From JBBQUN01 sp963717115 (GTDB lineage Bacteria > Actinomycetota > Acidimicrobiia > Acidimicrobiales > SZUA-35): a stretch of 64,000 bases of DNA. The notes beneath the pieces are model-generated. The model was not told the DNA's origin and searched no databases. It saw only the letters and a program-made list of their open reading frames with translations. The translations under genes were made by a program, and so were the position numbers. Location: assembly GCA_963717115.1 (NCBI GenBank), contig CAVQVO010000009.1:124001-188000 (forward strand), given 5' to 3'. Below are positions 1-8,534 of this stretch, piece by piece (the first letter of the stretch is position 1; each line of letters begins with the position of its first letter).

Positions 1-1
1 G

Positions 2-379
2 CCCGTCTCGGTCCTGGCCCTGGCCCTGGCCGTTCCGTCGATGCTGCTCGCGCTGGTGCTCAACCTCGTCACCCAGCACGCATTCGCAGCCTCGGCCTTC
101 TGGGTGCGCGACACGAAGGGAACCTGGTTCCTCTATCAGAAGCTGGTGTTCGTGACCGGCGGGATGCTGCTCCCGCTCGAGGTGCTGCCCGACGCGCTCG
201 AGACGATCTGTCGATGGCTGCCCTTCATGGCGATGGCGTACGCCCCGGCCCGGCTGGCGTCGGGTCACGTCGAACCGGCGTTGCTGGCCATCCAGCTCGG
301 CTGGCTGATCGTGCTCGGGCTGCTCACCCGACGCCTGTTCGCGGCCGGTCAGCGGCGACTGATCGGCGGTGCCCCGTGA
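2..379 (+). CDS. ABC-2 family exporter permease, 3' part only
   Basis: The reading frame is open from the window edge, so the N-terminus lies outside; the visible part has 125 residues. It holds hydrophobic segments typical of the last membrane helices of ABC-2 permeases (DUF990 type), including a stretch with GGMLLPLEVLPD followed by two further helices and a basic tail. Its stop overlaps the start of the next permease by four bases (GTGA), so the two are translationally coupled. DUF990 permeases usually work as a pair with an ATPase encoded just upstream; that gene would lie outside the window. The substrate cannot be told. Confidence 0.75.
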   Translation, partial: PVSVLALALAVPSMLLALVLNLVTQHAFAASAFWVRDTKGTWFLYQKLVFVTGGMLLPLEVLPDALETICRWLPFMAMAYAPARLASGHVEPALLAIQLGWLIVLGLLTRRLFAAGQRRLIGGAP

Positions 380-1149
380 CCGTCCGGGGGTTGCGGGTCA
401 CGTTCGCCACCGCCGTTCGCGAGGCCCTGGCGAACGTCCGGGGGTTGTGGACCCAGATCGCGATCATGTTCGCCAACGACTGCATGTGGGTGGCCTTCTG
501 GCTGCTGTTCTTCCGCGAGGTCGGAGCAATCCGCGGCTGGGACACCGATCGGGTGATGGTGCTGCTCGCCGTGTTGACGACGTCGGGAGGCATCGTGCTC
601 GGGGTGTTCCACAACGTGCGCAACATCGGCCAACTCGTTGCCGACGGCGGCCTCGACGCCGCGCTCGCGCTCCCGGTCCACCCGCTGCCCCACCTGCTCC
701 TGCGCAAGGTGCAACCCATCGGCCTCGGCGACCTCGTGTTCGGTCTCGTGCTGTTCGTCGTTGCCGGGGACCCGACCCCGACCCGCACCCTGGTGTTCGC
801 CCTCGGCGTGTTCGTCTCGTCGGTGCTCCTCGGGAGTTTCCTGGTCCTGCTGGGCTCCCTGGCGTTCTTCGCCGGCCGCAACGAGGCGAGCGAGCTGGGC
901 TTCCACTCGATCCTGGTGTTCTCGGCGTATCCGGTCGACGTGTTCACCGGCGCGTTCAAGGTGTTGCTCTACAGCGCCGTCCCCGCCGGCTTCGTCGCCG
1001 CGGTCCCGGCCCGCCTGATCGAGCGGTTCGACCTCCCGCTCGCGCTCGGCTTCGGTGCGGTCACGGTGGCCTTCGCCGTCGTGGCCGTGGCCACCTTCGA
1101 CCGCGGGCTCCGCCGATACACCGGCGGAGGGACCTGGATCCGAGCCTGA
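376..1149 (+). CDS. ABC-2 family exporter permease (DUF990 type)
   Basis: This 257-residue protein has about six predicted membrane helices and resembles the second permease of paired ABC-2 exporters. The start is taken as GTG at 376, which overlaps the preceding stop (GTGA); an ATG further upstream in the same frame would overlap the upstream gene by more than 160 bases and translates into non-membrane sequence. Conserved-looking parts are the FFREVGAIRGW segment after helix 1 and GLDAALALPVHPL in a cytoplasmic loop, both familiar from this family. It should form a heterodimeric channel with the upstream permease. Substrate unknown. Confidence 0.8.
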   Translation: MTVRGLRVTFATAVREALANVRGLWTQIAIMFANDCMWVAFWLLFFREVGAIRGWDTDRVMVLLAVLTTSGGIVLGVFHNVRNIGQLVADGGLDAALALPVHPLPHLLLRKVQPIGLGDLVFGLVLFVVAGDPTPTRTLVFALGVFVSSVLLGSFLVLLGSLAFFAGRNEASELGFHSILVFSAYPVDVFTGAFKVLLYSAVPAGFVAAVPARLIERFDLPLALGFGAVTVAFAVVAVATFDRGLRRYTGGGTWIRA

Positions 1150-1203
1150 TCAATGTTGATCAACTACTGTACGCGACATTGATCGACGGGTAGCATCAAC
1201 GCC
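1147..1203 (+). promoter_or_regulatory. Leaderless promoter with nested palindromes before the citrate synthase gene
   Basis: GATCAATGT (1148-1156) and ACATTGATC (1176-1184) form a perfect 9-base inverted repeat. A second, perfect palindrome GTTGATCAAC lies at 1155-1164. The core TTGATC/GATCAA thus occurs three times in about 40 bases. A -10-like TAGCAT (1191-1196) stands seven bases before the GTG start, which fits a leaderless transcript. The palindromes sit where a repressor or activator would act. Because the protein encoded downstream carries its own helix-turn-helix domain, self-regulation is a reasonable guess, not shown. Confidence 0.55.
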
Positions 1204-2400
1204 GTGGACGAACCTCGCCTCCTGACCGCCGTCGAAGCCGCCGCCCGCCTGGGCGTCAAAAGGCAGACGCTCTACGCCTACGTGAGTCGCGGGGTGCTCG
1301 AACGCACGATGTCGCTCGACGGCAAGACCAGTCTGTTCCGCCCCGACGACGTCGACGGCCTGCGGTCTCGCCGACATCGCAGCGTGCCCGGCGAGGTCGG
1401 CACGCTCATCGCCTCGTCGATCACCACCGTCGACGACCGCGGCCACACCTATCGGGGCGTCCCGGTCGGCGACCTCGTCTCGGCAGCGATGTCCTTCGAG
1501 GAAGTCGCCGACCTGATCTGGGGCGATGACGGGCCGTGGAACCTCGCCTTCGCCGACATCGCCCAACTCCGGGCCATGCAATCCGCGCTCCAACCCGACA
1601 CCCCGCTCCTCGACCGGTTGCGGGTCAGCGTGGCCACCCTGTCGGCCGGCGATCGATTGCGCCACGATCTCACGCCGGCCGCCGTCGTCGCCGCCGGCCG
1701 ACGCATGGTGATGGGCATGGTGGCGGCCCTACCCAAGCAGCACATCGGGCCTCACGACCGCCTGGCCGATCAACTGTGGCTGGCCCTGGCACCCGAAGCC
1801 GGCTCACCGGACCGGCGCCAAGCCCTGAACGCCGCGCTGGTCCTGCTGGCCGATCACGATCTGGCGGCGTCGACCTTCGCCGTTCGGGTGGCCGCATCGG
1901 TCCGGGCCGATCCGTATTCCCTGGTGAGCACCGGCCTGGGGGCCATGGGCGGGGTCCTCCACGGCGCCGCCAGCAGCGCCGTCAACCGGTTCTTCGCAAC
2001 GGCCAACGAGATCGGTCCCGAGGCGGCGTTCGGACGCCGGCTCGCCGACGGCGCCTCCATGCCCGGAGTCGGCCACAAGGTCTACCGGACCGGCGACCCC
2101 CGCGAGGCCGCCCTGCTCGACCTGGTCCGGGTCGGCTGGGCCGACGACCACCGGCTCGACACCGTGCTGGCCACCCGCGACCTCGTCACCCAACGGCTCG
2201 ACGCGCCCCCCAACGTCGATTTCGCCCTCGGTGCCCTCACCTGGCTGGCCGACATGGGACCCGGCGCCGGGGATCTCTTCGCCATCGCCCGGACCGTCGG
2301 GTGGATCGCCCACGCGCTCGAGGAGTTCAACGAGACACCCCTGCGGTTCCGGGTGACGGCGCGCCCCACCAGTCCCCGGCCACCCCTGCCCGAGGACTGA
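1204..2400 (+). CDS. Citrate synthase-like enzyme with N-terminal helix-turn-helix domain
   Basis: The protein has 398 residues. Residues about 7-55 form a MerR/excisionase-type DNA-binding domain (AAARLGVKRQTLYAYVSRG), followed by a citrate synthase fold from about residue 75. The three catalytic positions of the family are visible: His in GGVLHGAAS, His in GVGHKVYRTGD and Asp in NVDFALGAL. Enzymes of this family join acetyl-CoA (or propionyl-CoA) to oxaloacetate. Citrate synthase-like proteins fused to a helix-turn-helix domain are known in actinobacteria, but what they sense is unclear. A palindrome-rich promoter precedes it. gluQ follows after one base, probably in the same transcript. 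Confidence 0.82.
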   Translation: MDEPRLLTAVEAAARLGVKRQTLYAYVSRGVLERTMSLDGKTSLFRPDDVDGLRSRRHRSVPGEVGTLIASSITTVDDRGHTYRGVPVGDLVSAAMSFEEVADLIWGDDGPWNLAFADIAQLRAMQSALQPDTPLLDRLRVSVATLSAGDRLRHDLTPAAVVAAGRRMVMGMVAALPKQHIGPHDRLADQLWLALAPEAGSPDRRQALNAALVLLADHDLAASTFAVRVAASVRADPYSLVSTGLGAMGGVLHGAASSAVNRFFATANEIGPEAAFGRRLADGASMPGVGHKVYRTGDPREAALLDLVRVGWADDHRLDTVLATRDLVTQRLDAPPNVDFALGALTWLADMGPGAGDLFAIARTVGWIAHALEEFNETPLRFRVTARPTSPRPPLPED

Positions 2401-2401
2401 C

Positions 2402-3322
2402 GTGCCCGACGGACGATTCGCACCCAGTCCCACCGGGGATCTCCACCTCGGCAACCTACGGACCGCGCTGGTCGCCTGGTTGTTCGCCCGTTCCGAGGGG
2501 AGCCGCTTCCTGCTGCGCTTCGAAGACCTCGACACGACCAGTGTGCGACCCGAGAGCTACGACACCCAGGCCCGCGATCTCCGGTTGCTCGGCCTCGACT
2601 GGGACGGCGAACCGATCCGTCAGAGCGACCGGCTCGAACGGTATCGGGGCATCGTCGACGGGCTGCTTCGCGACGACCGGGCCTATCCCTGCTACTGCAC
2701 CCGACGCGAGATCCGGGAGGCCGTCCAGGCCCCCAACGGCGGTCGTGACGGGACCCGGTACCCGGGTACCTGTCGCGAGCTGTCGGCGCAGCAGCGCCGT
2801 CGCCACGAACAGGCGGGTCGACCGCCGGCGTTGCGACTCCGCACCGATGGCCGGGTCGTGTCGTTCGACGACGTGTTGTGCGGACCGAGCACCGAGCGAC
2901 TCGACGATCTCGTGATCCAACGCAACGACGGGACCCCGGCCTACAACCTGGTGGTCGTCGTCGACGACCTCGACAGCGGGGTCGAGCTGGTGGTGCGGGC
3001 CGACGACCTGCTGAGCTCCACCCCCCGCCAGATCGAGGTGGCCCGGCTCCTCGGGCTCGAAGCGCCGGCCTATGCGCACGTCCCCCTCGTCCTGTCACCA
3101 TCGGGCGATCGCCTGGCCAAACGTGATGGGGCCGTGACGCTCACCGACCGCATCGCCCGCGGCGAGTCACCCGCCGGCGTGTTGGCGTTCCTGGCTTCGA
3201 CGCTGGGCCTGACCGAACCCGCCGAGCCGGTGACCCCGGGCGACCTCGTCGACCGCTTCGAGCCGGCGGCCCTGCCCCGGCGACCGACCCGGCTCGACCC
3301 CGAGACGCTGGGCGTCGCCTGA
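2402..3322 (+). CDS. gluQ: Glutamyl-Q tRNA(Asp) synthetase
   Basis: The 306-residue protein matches the truncated glutamyl-tRNA synthetase paralog that attaches glutamate to the queuosine base of tRNA(Asp). It has the HIGH-like motif in APSPTGDLHLGN (residues 8-18), a CYC...C zinc-site arrangement (CYCTRREI with a later YPGTC), and a KMSKS-like DRLAKRDGAV. It lacks the anticodon-binding C-terminal domain, which is the hallmark of GluQ. Start is GTG at 2402, one base after the stop of the citrate synthase-like gene, suggesting cotranscription. Confidence 0.9.
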   Translation: MPDGRFAPSPTGDLHLGNLRTALVAWLFARSEGSRFLLRFEDLDTTSVRPESYDTQARDLRLLGLDWDGEPIRQSDRLERYRGIVDGLLRDDRAYPCYCTRREIREAVQAPNGGRDGTRYPGTCRELSAQQRRRHEQAGRPPALRLRTDGRVVSFDDVLCGPSTERLDDLVIQRNDGTPAYNLVVVVDDLDSGVELVVRADDLLSSTPRQIEVARLLGLEAPAYAHVPLVLSPSGDRLAKRDGAVTLTDRIARGESPAGVLAFLASTLGLTEPAEPVTPGDLVDRFEPAALPRRPTRLDPETLGVA

Positions 3323-3466
3323 CACGACCCCTCGGGATCGCCACCGTTTCCGACCACGGGTCGCGACCGGCGAGCGGGCGTTCCCGATGTTCGCCGACCG
3401 ATCGGATCATCCGGGGAGGTCGCGACCACCCGGCGGGATTCGGGCTCGGTGGCGAGCGACTCGAAC

Positions 3467-3478
3467 TAGGGTGCGGCG
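3467..3478 (+). promoter_or_regulatory. Leaderless promoter of the SCO6745-like gene
   Basis: TAGGGT (3467-3472) is followed by six bases and then the ATG at 3479, with no Shine-Dalgarno sequence. The same TANNNT-N6-start arrangement recurs before many genes here. The rest of the 156-base gap (3323-3478) shows nothing recognisable. Confidence 0.55.
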
Positions 3479-4381
3479 ATGCGCTACGACGAGGTCATTG
3501 CCGGTGCGTTCGAGCCGAGTCCGCCCGGAGTGCGACCGGCCCCGACGGTCGACGCGTCACCGGCTCGCCGGTTCCGTGACGCCATCGAACCGATCGCCAT
3601 GCACTCGGTCTGGTCGCGCACGACCAACGAGGCCCTGGCCGAGCTCGGGCTCGACTTCATGACGTCGTACGTGTGGGGCCGGGCCTCGGCGCTCGGCGAA
3701 CCCGAAACCGGGGTCGTGGTGTCGACGTTCGCCGTCTTCGCGCCGGAACTGATCGGGGCGATCTACGAGCAGGGACGTGCCGCCTGCGATCGAGACCGCC
3801 TGATCACCGTTCGCACCGAGGCCACGACCACCAGCCTGACCGAGGCCCTGGGCGACGCCGAGGTCGACGCGGTCGCCGATGCCCTGCAGGCCGCCGTGAG
3901 CGCCGCCGACGCCACGGCACGACCCCTGTTCGCCGGGTTCCAGACCCAGCCATGGCCCGACGACGCCGTGGGGCGGCTCTGGCACGCCTGCGAACTGGCC
4001 CGGGAGCACCGGGGAGACAGCCACAACGCCGTGTGCATCGCCGAGGGTCTGGGCCCCGTCGAGATGAACGTGCTCACCGAGTTGTGGCTGGGCATGCCCC
4101 TCGGCAGCTATTCGGGAACCCGGGGCTGGAGCCCCGACCGGATCGCCGAGTCCGCCGAAGGGCTCCGGGCCCAGGGCTGGCTCGACGGCGACCGGTTGAG
4201 CAGCGAGGGCCGGGCCCGCCGCGACTCGATCGAGGCCCGGACCGACGCCATGGAGCAGGGGATCATCGACGCCCTCGGTGACGACCTCGAATCGGTCATC
4301 GCCCGGCTCGACGAATGGTCCCGGCGCTGCGTCGACGCCGCCGCCTTCCCACCGAACGCCTTCAAGCGAGCGGCCGGCTGA
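3479..4381 (+). CDS. SCO6745-like family protein of unknown function
   Basis: This 300-residue protein resembles the actinobacterial SCO6745 family, sometimes described as MarR-like. It begins with a family-like segment in which HSVWSRTTNEALAELGLDF is recognisable, and ends with a winged-helix-like region (LWLGMPLGSYSGTRGWS, then AEGLRAQGWLDGDRLSSEG) that is typical of a DNA-binding wing following a helix-turn-helix. No catalytic motif is evident. The last 20 bases overlap the end of the convergent methyltransferase gene. A role as transcription regulator is possible but not shown. Confidence 0.65.
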   Translation: MRYDEVIAGAFEPSPPGVRPAPTVDASPARRFRDAIEPIAMHSVWSRTTNEALAELGLDFMTSYVWGRASALGEPETGVVVSTFAVFAPELIGAIYEQGRAACDRDRLITVRTEATTTSLTEALGDAEVDAVADALQAAVSAADATARPLFAGFQTQPWPDDAVGRLWHACELAREHRGDSHNAVCIAEGLGPVEMNVLTELWLGMPLGSYSGTRGWSPDRIAESAEGLRAQGWLDGDRLSSEGRARRDSIEARTDAMEQGIIDALGDDLESVIARLDEWSRRCVDAAAFPPNAFKRAAG

Positions 4382-4925
4382 CGCGCCCGACGAGATGGGC
4401 CTCGCCCGACCCCTCGGACGTCGAGACGACCTCGACCAGCGGGCCGAACACGTCGACCAGTTCCCCGGCGGGAGCTCGGAACGGGCCGGGATCCCCGTCG
4501 TGCCCGACCACCGACAGCACGGTCACGACGAGCAGCCCACCGGGGGCGACGGCCTCGGCCAGCGCCCGGTAGATCGTCGGATCACGGAATCGTTGACAGA
4601 CCACGACGTCGAACTCGCCCGGTCCGACCCCCAGGCCGCCATCGAGGTCGTGGACGCCGAAGTGGGCCGAGTCGGCGACGTGGTGCTCCCGGGCCAACGC
4701 CTGCGCCACCTCGATCGCCACCGGTGACCCATCGATGCCGGTGACGGTCAGACCCTGCAGGGCCAACCACACACCCACCGCCCCGGTCCCGCATGCCACG
4801 TCGAGCGCCCGCCCCGAGGACGGCAGGAGTCCCGGATCGAGCAGCGCCACCGGTGGCGCCGGCGTGATGGGTCGACCGATCGTGGCGTGGCGGGCGTCCC
4901 ACCGCCGGCGGTCGTCGCGACTCAC
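4362..4925 (-). CDS. Class I SAM-dependent methyltransferase
   Basis: The 187-residue protein has the SAM-binding motif I in ALDVACGTGAVGVWLA and the acidic end of strand 2 in VTGIDGSP, followed by motif IV-like DVVVCQRF. Acceptor substrate cannot be predicted; the protein is short and lacks a C-terminal specificity domain. Start is GTG at 4925, overlapping the stop of lgt by four bases (GTGA), so it is coupled to lgt. Its 3' end runs 20 bases into the convergent gene. Confidence 0.8.
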   Translation of the reverse strand: MSRDDRRRWDARHATIGRPITPAPPVALLDPGLLPSSGRALDVACGTGAVGVWLALQGLTVTGIDGSPVAIEVAQALAREHHVADSAHFGVHDLDGGLGVGPGEFDVVVCQRFRDPTIYRALAEAVAPGGLLVVTVLSVVGHDGDPGPFRAPAGELVDVFGPLVEVVSTSEGSGEAHLVGRVSRPLA

Positions 4926-5848
4926 GAGGCCGATTCGCGGGGATCGCCGGCGTCGGGCTCGACCGGGGACGATCCCTCGCCCTCGTCGTCGGACGCCGCG
5001 TCGGCCTGGTGACCGTCGGAATCGGCCTCGGGGTCGGGTGCGCCGTCGTCACGTCGCCCCATCATGACGAACCACACCACGCCGATCACCACTGCGGCCC
5101 CCGAGACCCAGTGGTTGACGCGGATGCCGAGGACCTGCGAAGCGAAGTCGATACGAATCGACTCGACCAGGAACCGGCCGACGCCGTAACCGGCGATCCA
5201 CAACGGCAGCAACTGCCCCGGCTTGAGGACCTTGCGGCGATCGATCCGGATCAACGCATACGCCAGGGCCAGGTTGAACAGGCCCTCGTAGAGGAACGTC
5301 GGATGGAAGGTCGGTTCGTCGGCGAATCTCGTCGGCCGGTACCGCTCGTCGATCTCGAGGGCCCAGGGCAGATCGGTCGGCCTCCCGAACACCTCCTGGT
5401 TGAACCAGTTGCCCAGTCGGCCGATCGCCTGCGCCACGGGGATACCGGGGATCACACAATCGATCAACCGGGGAACGTCCCAGCCCCGTCGCCGGGCGTA
5501 CCAGATGCCAACGCCGACTCCGAGGATGAGACCACCGGGAATCCCCAGTCCGCCCTCCCAGATCTTGAAGGCGTCCAACCAACGTCCCTGGTAGGCCTTC
5601 CAATCGGTGAGGACGTGATAGAGCCGAGCCCCGATCAGTCCGGCCGGTACGCCCCACTTGGCCAGGTCGGCGATGTCGTCACCGTTGCCACCGATGGCCT
5701 CCCAGCGGCGCCGGGAGATCTCGACGGCCGCCACCACGCCGATGGCGATCATCAACCCGTAGAGCCGGAACGACAGGGAGCCGATGTCGAGCGAGTTGAA
5801 CGAGGGCGAGGGAAGCGACGCGATCAGACCCAGAGCGGCAGCGAGCAT
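4922..5848 (-). CDS. lgt: Prolipoprotein diacylglyceryl transferase
   Basis: Lgt moves a diacylglyceryl group from phosphatidylglycerol to the lipobox cysteine of prolipoproteins in the cytoplasmic membrane. The 308-residue protein shows the family signature GRLGNWFNQE near residues 143-152, a conserved GARLYHVLTDW and an FLYEGLFNL segment, with about seven membrane helices. A long acidic, disordered tail (rich in D, E, S, P) after about residue 265 is an extension beyond the usual enzyme. The ATG at 5848 overlaps the upstream stop by one base (TGATG), so an operon with the acyl-CoA dehydrogenase is likely. Confidence 0.93.
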   Translation of the reverse strand: MLAAALGLIASLPSPSFNSLDIGSLSFRLYGLMIAIGVVAAVEISRRRWEAIGGNGDDIADLAKWGVPAGLIGARLYHVLTDWKAYQGRWLDAFKIWEGGLGIPGGLILGVGVGIWYARRRGWDVPRLIDCVIPGIPVAQAIGRLGNWFNQEVFGRPTDLPWALEIDERYRPTRFADEPTFHPTFLYEGLFNLALAYALIRIDRRKVLKPGQLLPLWIAGYGVGRFLVESIRIDFASQVLGIRVNHWVSGAAVVIGVVWFVMMGRRDDGAPDPEADSDGHQADAASDDEGEGSSPVEPDAGDPRESAS

Positions 5849-7635
5849 CAGGTCAGCTGCTCGGGCGTCAGGGCGAACAGCGGGTCGGCACCGGCGGTGA
5901 CGGCCGGCAGCAGGCCGCCGGCCGTCGGCAGGATCTGGGTGCCGAAGAACGCGGCGCTCGCCAGCCGGGCCGCGTAGAACCCGTCGGGGTCGTCGGTCTT
6001 GGCCGCAGCGACGATCGCCTGCTCGGCCAGGTAGCCACCGCACACCACCGTGCCGAGCAGGCGCAGGAACGGCGACGAACCGGCGAGCATGGTGTTGGGG
6101 TCCGACGGCCCGTGCTCGAGCAACCATGCGGCCGCGTTCCGGGCCACCCCGACTCCGTCGCGGAGTGAGTCGGCGAAGCCGGCCATGCCGTCGATGCCGT
6201 CGAGGGCGCCGGCGGCGACGTCGAACGAGTCGAGCAGTTCGCTGAGCACCGCCCCGCCCCGCATCGGCAGCTTGCGGCCGACGAGGTCGGCGGCCTGGAT
6301 CCCGTTGGTGCCCTCGTAGATCGGGGCGATCCGGCTGTCTCGCCAGAATCGGGCGGCCCCGGTCTCCTCGACGTAGCCCATCCCACCGAAGATCTGGATC
6401 GTGATCGAGGTCAGCTCGACCCCGACGTCGGTACACAGCGCCTTCGAGATCGGGATGAGGAGGTCGGCCAGTTCCCGTGCGGCCTCCCGGTCGGCATCGT
6501 CGGCCAACGATCGGGAGCGGTCGATGCAGGCCCCGTTGGTGTAGAGCAGGACCCGCATGGCGTCGATCCAGGCCCGCTGGGTCATCAGCATGCGACGGAC
6601 GTCGGGGTGCTCGACGATCGGGCTCTGCTCCCCTCGAGGAGCCCCGATGGCCGTGCCCTGGCGGCGCTCCTGGGCGTAGGCCAGCCCCATCTGGTACGAC
6701 CGTTCGGCGAGCGCCAGCCCCTCGAGCCCGACCGACAGCCGGGCGTTGTTCATCATCGTGAACATGTTGCGCATGCCGGTGAATTCGTCACCGACGGGCC
6801 AACCGATGGCCCCACCGGCGTCGCCGTAGGCCATCACGCAGGTCGGGCTGCCGTGGATTCCCAGCTTGTGTTCGATCGACACGCAGGACACGTCGTTGCG
6901 CTCACCGGGGTTGCCGTCGGCGTCGGGCAGGTACTTCGGCACGAGGAACATCGTGATGCCCTTCGTCCCCGGGGGGGCACCGGGGGTGCGGGCCAGCACG
7001 AGATGGACGATGTTCTCCGACAGGTCGTGCTCCCCCCAGGTGATCCAGATCTTCTGACCGGTGATCCGGTAGCTGCCGTCACCGACGGGCTCGGCCTTGA
7101 CCTGCACGGCACCGACGTCGGAACCGGCCTGGGGCTCGGAGAGGTTCATGGTGCCCGACCACTGCCCGGTCATCATCTTGGGGAGGTAGAGCGCCTTCTG
7201 CTCGTCGCTGCCATGGTGCTCGATGGCGTCGATCGCCCCCTGGGTGAGCAGGGGGCAGAGGGCGAACGCCATGTTGGCGCTGGTCATCATCTCCTGGATC
7301 GCCAGGGCAGTGACCCAGGGGAACCCACCACCCCCGAAATCGGGGTCGAAGGGAATGGCCCCGTACCCGGCCTGGACGAAGGTGGTGTAGGCCCGGGCGA
7401 ACGACTCGGGCGGGGTCACGACGCCACCCTCGGACCACCGAGTGTGGGTCTCGTCACCGTCGGCGTTCGTCGGGGCGACGACCTCGGTCATGAACCGACC
7501 GACTTCTTCGAGCACCAGGTGGAGCGTGTCGCGATCCACGTGACCGAATCGATCCGTGGCCAGGATGTCGTCGATCCCGACCACCTCGTCGAGGACGAAC
7601 TGCAACGAACGAAGCGGCGGCGCATAATCAGTCAC
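5848..7635 (-). CDS. Acyl-CoA dehydrogenase, long FadE5-like type
   Basis: The 595-residue protein is about 200 residues longer than classical acyl-CoA dehydrogenases and fits the FadE5-like group with N- and C-terminal extensions. It oxidises acyl-CoA to enoyl-CoA with FAD. Typical segments are TMNLSEPQAGSDVGAV, GQKIWITWGEHD, IFGGMGYVEETGAAR and IAPIYEGTNGIQA; the catalytic Glu is probably in PIYEGTNG. GTG at 7635 is chosen because it gives the usual TDYAPPLRSLQFVLDE beginning and stands seven bases after TAGTCT, a leaderless promoter; an in-frame GTG at 7656 is the alternative. It is divergent from the next gene. Confidence 0.9.
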   Translation of the reverse strand: MTDYAPPLRSLQFVLDEVVGIDDILATDRFGHVDRDTLHLVLEEVGRFMTEVVAPTNADGDETHTRWSEGGVVTPPESFARAYTTFVQAGYGAIPFDPDFGGGGFPWVTALAIQEMMTSANMAFALCPLLTQGAIDAIEHHGSDEQKALYLPKMMTGQWSGTMNLSEPQAGSDVGAVQVKAEPVGDGSYRITGQKIWITWGEHDLSENIVHLVLARTPGAPPGTKGITMFLVPKYLPDADGNPGERNDVSCVSIEHKLGIHGSPTCVMAYGDAGGAIGWPVGDEFTGMRNMFTMMNNARLSVGLEGLALAERSYQMGLAYAQERRQGTAIGAPRGEQSPIVEHPDVRRMLMTQRAWIDAMRVLLYTNGACIDRSRSLADDADREAARELADLLIPISKALCTDVGVELTSITIQIFGGMGYVEETGAARFWRDSRIAPIYEGTNGIQAADLVGRKLPMRGGAVLSELLDSFDVAAGALDGIDGMAGFADSLRDGVGVARNAAAWLLEHGPSDPNTMLAGSSPFLRLLGTVVCGGYLAEQAIVAAAKTDDPDGFYAARLASAAFFGTQILPTAGGLLPAVTAGADPLFALTPEQLT

Positions 7636-7687
7636 GGGTTCGAGACTACCCGTCACCCCGCTCCCCGCCCGACCCCGGAAGGCCCCC

Positions 7688-8515
7688 GTGATCCAGTACG
7701 AGCTCGCCCAGGGGGTCTACGCCTTCATCGACCCGGCGACGGGGTTCGGTCGCTCGAACGTGGGCCTGGTGATCGACGGCGACGGGCTGACGATCATCGA
7801 CACCACCGCAACACCGGCGCAGGCGCTCGCCGTGAAGGCCCAGATCGCCGAGCTGACCGAGCCGCTCGGTCTGCGGATCAAACGCATCGTGGTGACCTCC
7901 AGCCGGGTCCCGTTCGCCGGGGGGACCAACGCCTTCTGGCCGGCGGCCTACTACGGCAGCGACGCCACCAGCGACCAGCTCGACGAGCCGGTGAACCCCG
8001 TGGCCCTCCAACGGCTCCTGCCCGAACTGGCCTCGGCCTACGGACCCGAGTACACGACCCGGCCCATCACGCACACGGTGAGCGAGCCCGCGTGGCTGAC
8101 CGGTTCGATCCAGCTGGTTCCGGCTCCGGGTGAATCGCCGATGAACCTGGCGGTGGTGGCCGGGGACTCCGGCGTGGTGTTCGCCGGGGCTCTCGCCAGT
8201 TTCGGGGTGACCCCCCTCGCCTTCGACGGTGACCCCGCCGCCTGGGCCGACAGCCTGACGCAGTTGTCGCACGCCGCGGTGACCGTCGTTCCCGGGCACG
8301 GCGCCCCGGGGGGCCGAGCCGATCTCGCCGACCTGATCGGCTACCTCCGGGCGGTCGACCGGGCCGACGGCGATCCCTCGGCCCTGCCCGACGGGCCGTG
8401 GGACGACTGGGCCAACCGGGAGTTCGATGCGGTCAACATCGAGCGGGCGGCGCGACTTCGCCGTGGCGATCGGTCGATCCCCACGGCGATGTTCGAGTTG
8501 CTCGGCTTCGGATGA
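7688..8515 (+). CDS. Metallo-beta-lactamase-fold protein lacking the HxHxDH metal motif
   Basis: This 275-residue protein has the layout of an MBL-fold hydrolase: an opening strand pair (VYAFIDPATGFGRSNVGLVIDGDGL begins so, with LTIIDTTATP following), and a late VVPGHGAPGG. Where the family has T-H-x-H-x-D-H-x-G-G, this protein has TSSRVPFAGG: all metal ligands of that motif are missing although the flanking TxxxxxxGGTNAF framework remains. A hydrolase activity of the usual binuclear metal kind is therefore unlikely. It could be a substrate-binding or regulatory relative. Start is GTG at 7688; the gene is divergent from the acyl-CoA dehydrogenase. Confidence 0.72.
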   Translation: MIQYELAQGVYAFIDPATGFGRSNVGLVIDGDGLTIIDTTATPAQALAVKAQIAELTEPLGLRIKRIVVTSSRVPFAGGTNAFWPAAYYGSDATSDQLDEPVNPVALQRLLPELASAYGPEYTTRPITHTVSEPAWLTGSIQLVPAPGESPMNLAVVAGDSGVVFAGALASFGVTPLAFDGDPAAWADSLTQLSHAAVTVVPGHGAPGGRADLADLIGYLRAVDRADGDPSALPDGPWDDWANREFDAVNIERAARLRRGDRSIPTAMFELLGFG

Positions 8516-8534
8516 CGGTGAACCCCCGAGGGGC

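Noticed and set aside
4922..6436. 504-residue extended version of Lgt
   Set aside because: The first 196 residues are Arg/Pro-rich shadow translation of the acyl-CoA dehydrogenase gene; ATG 5848 gives the normal enzyme.
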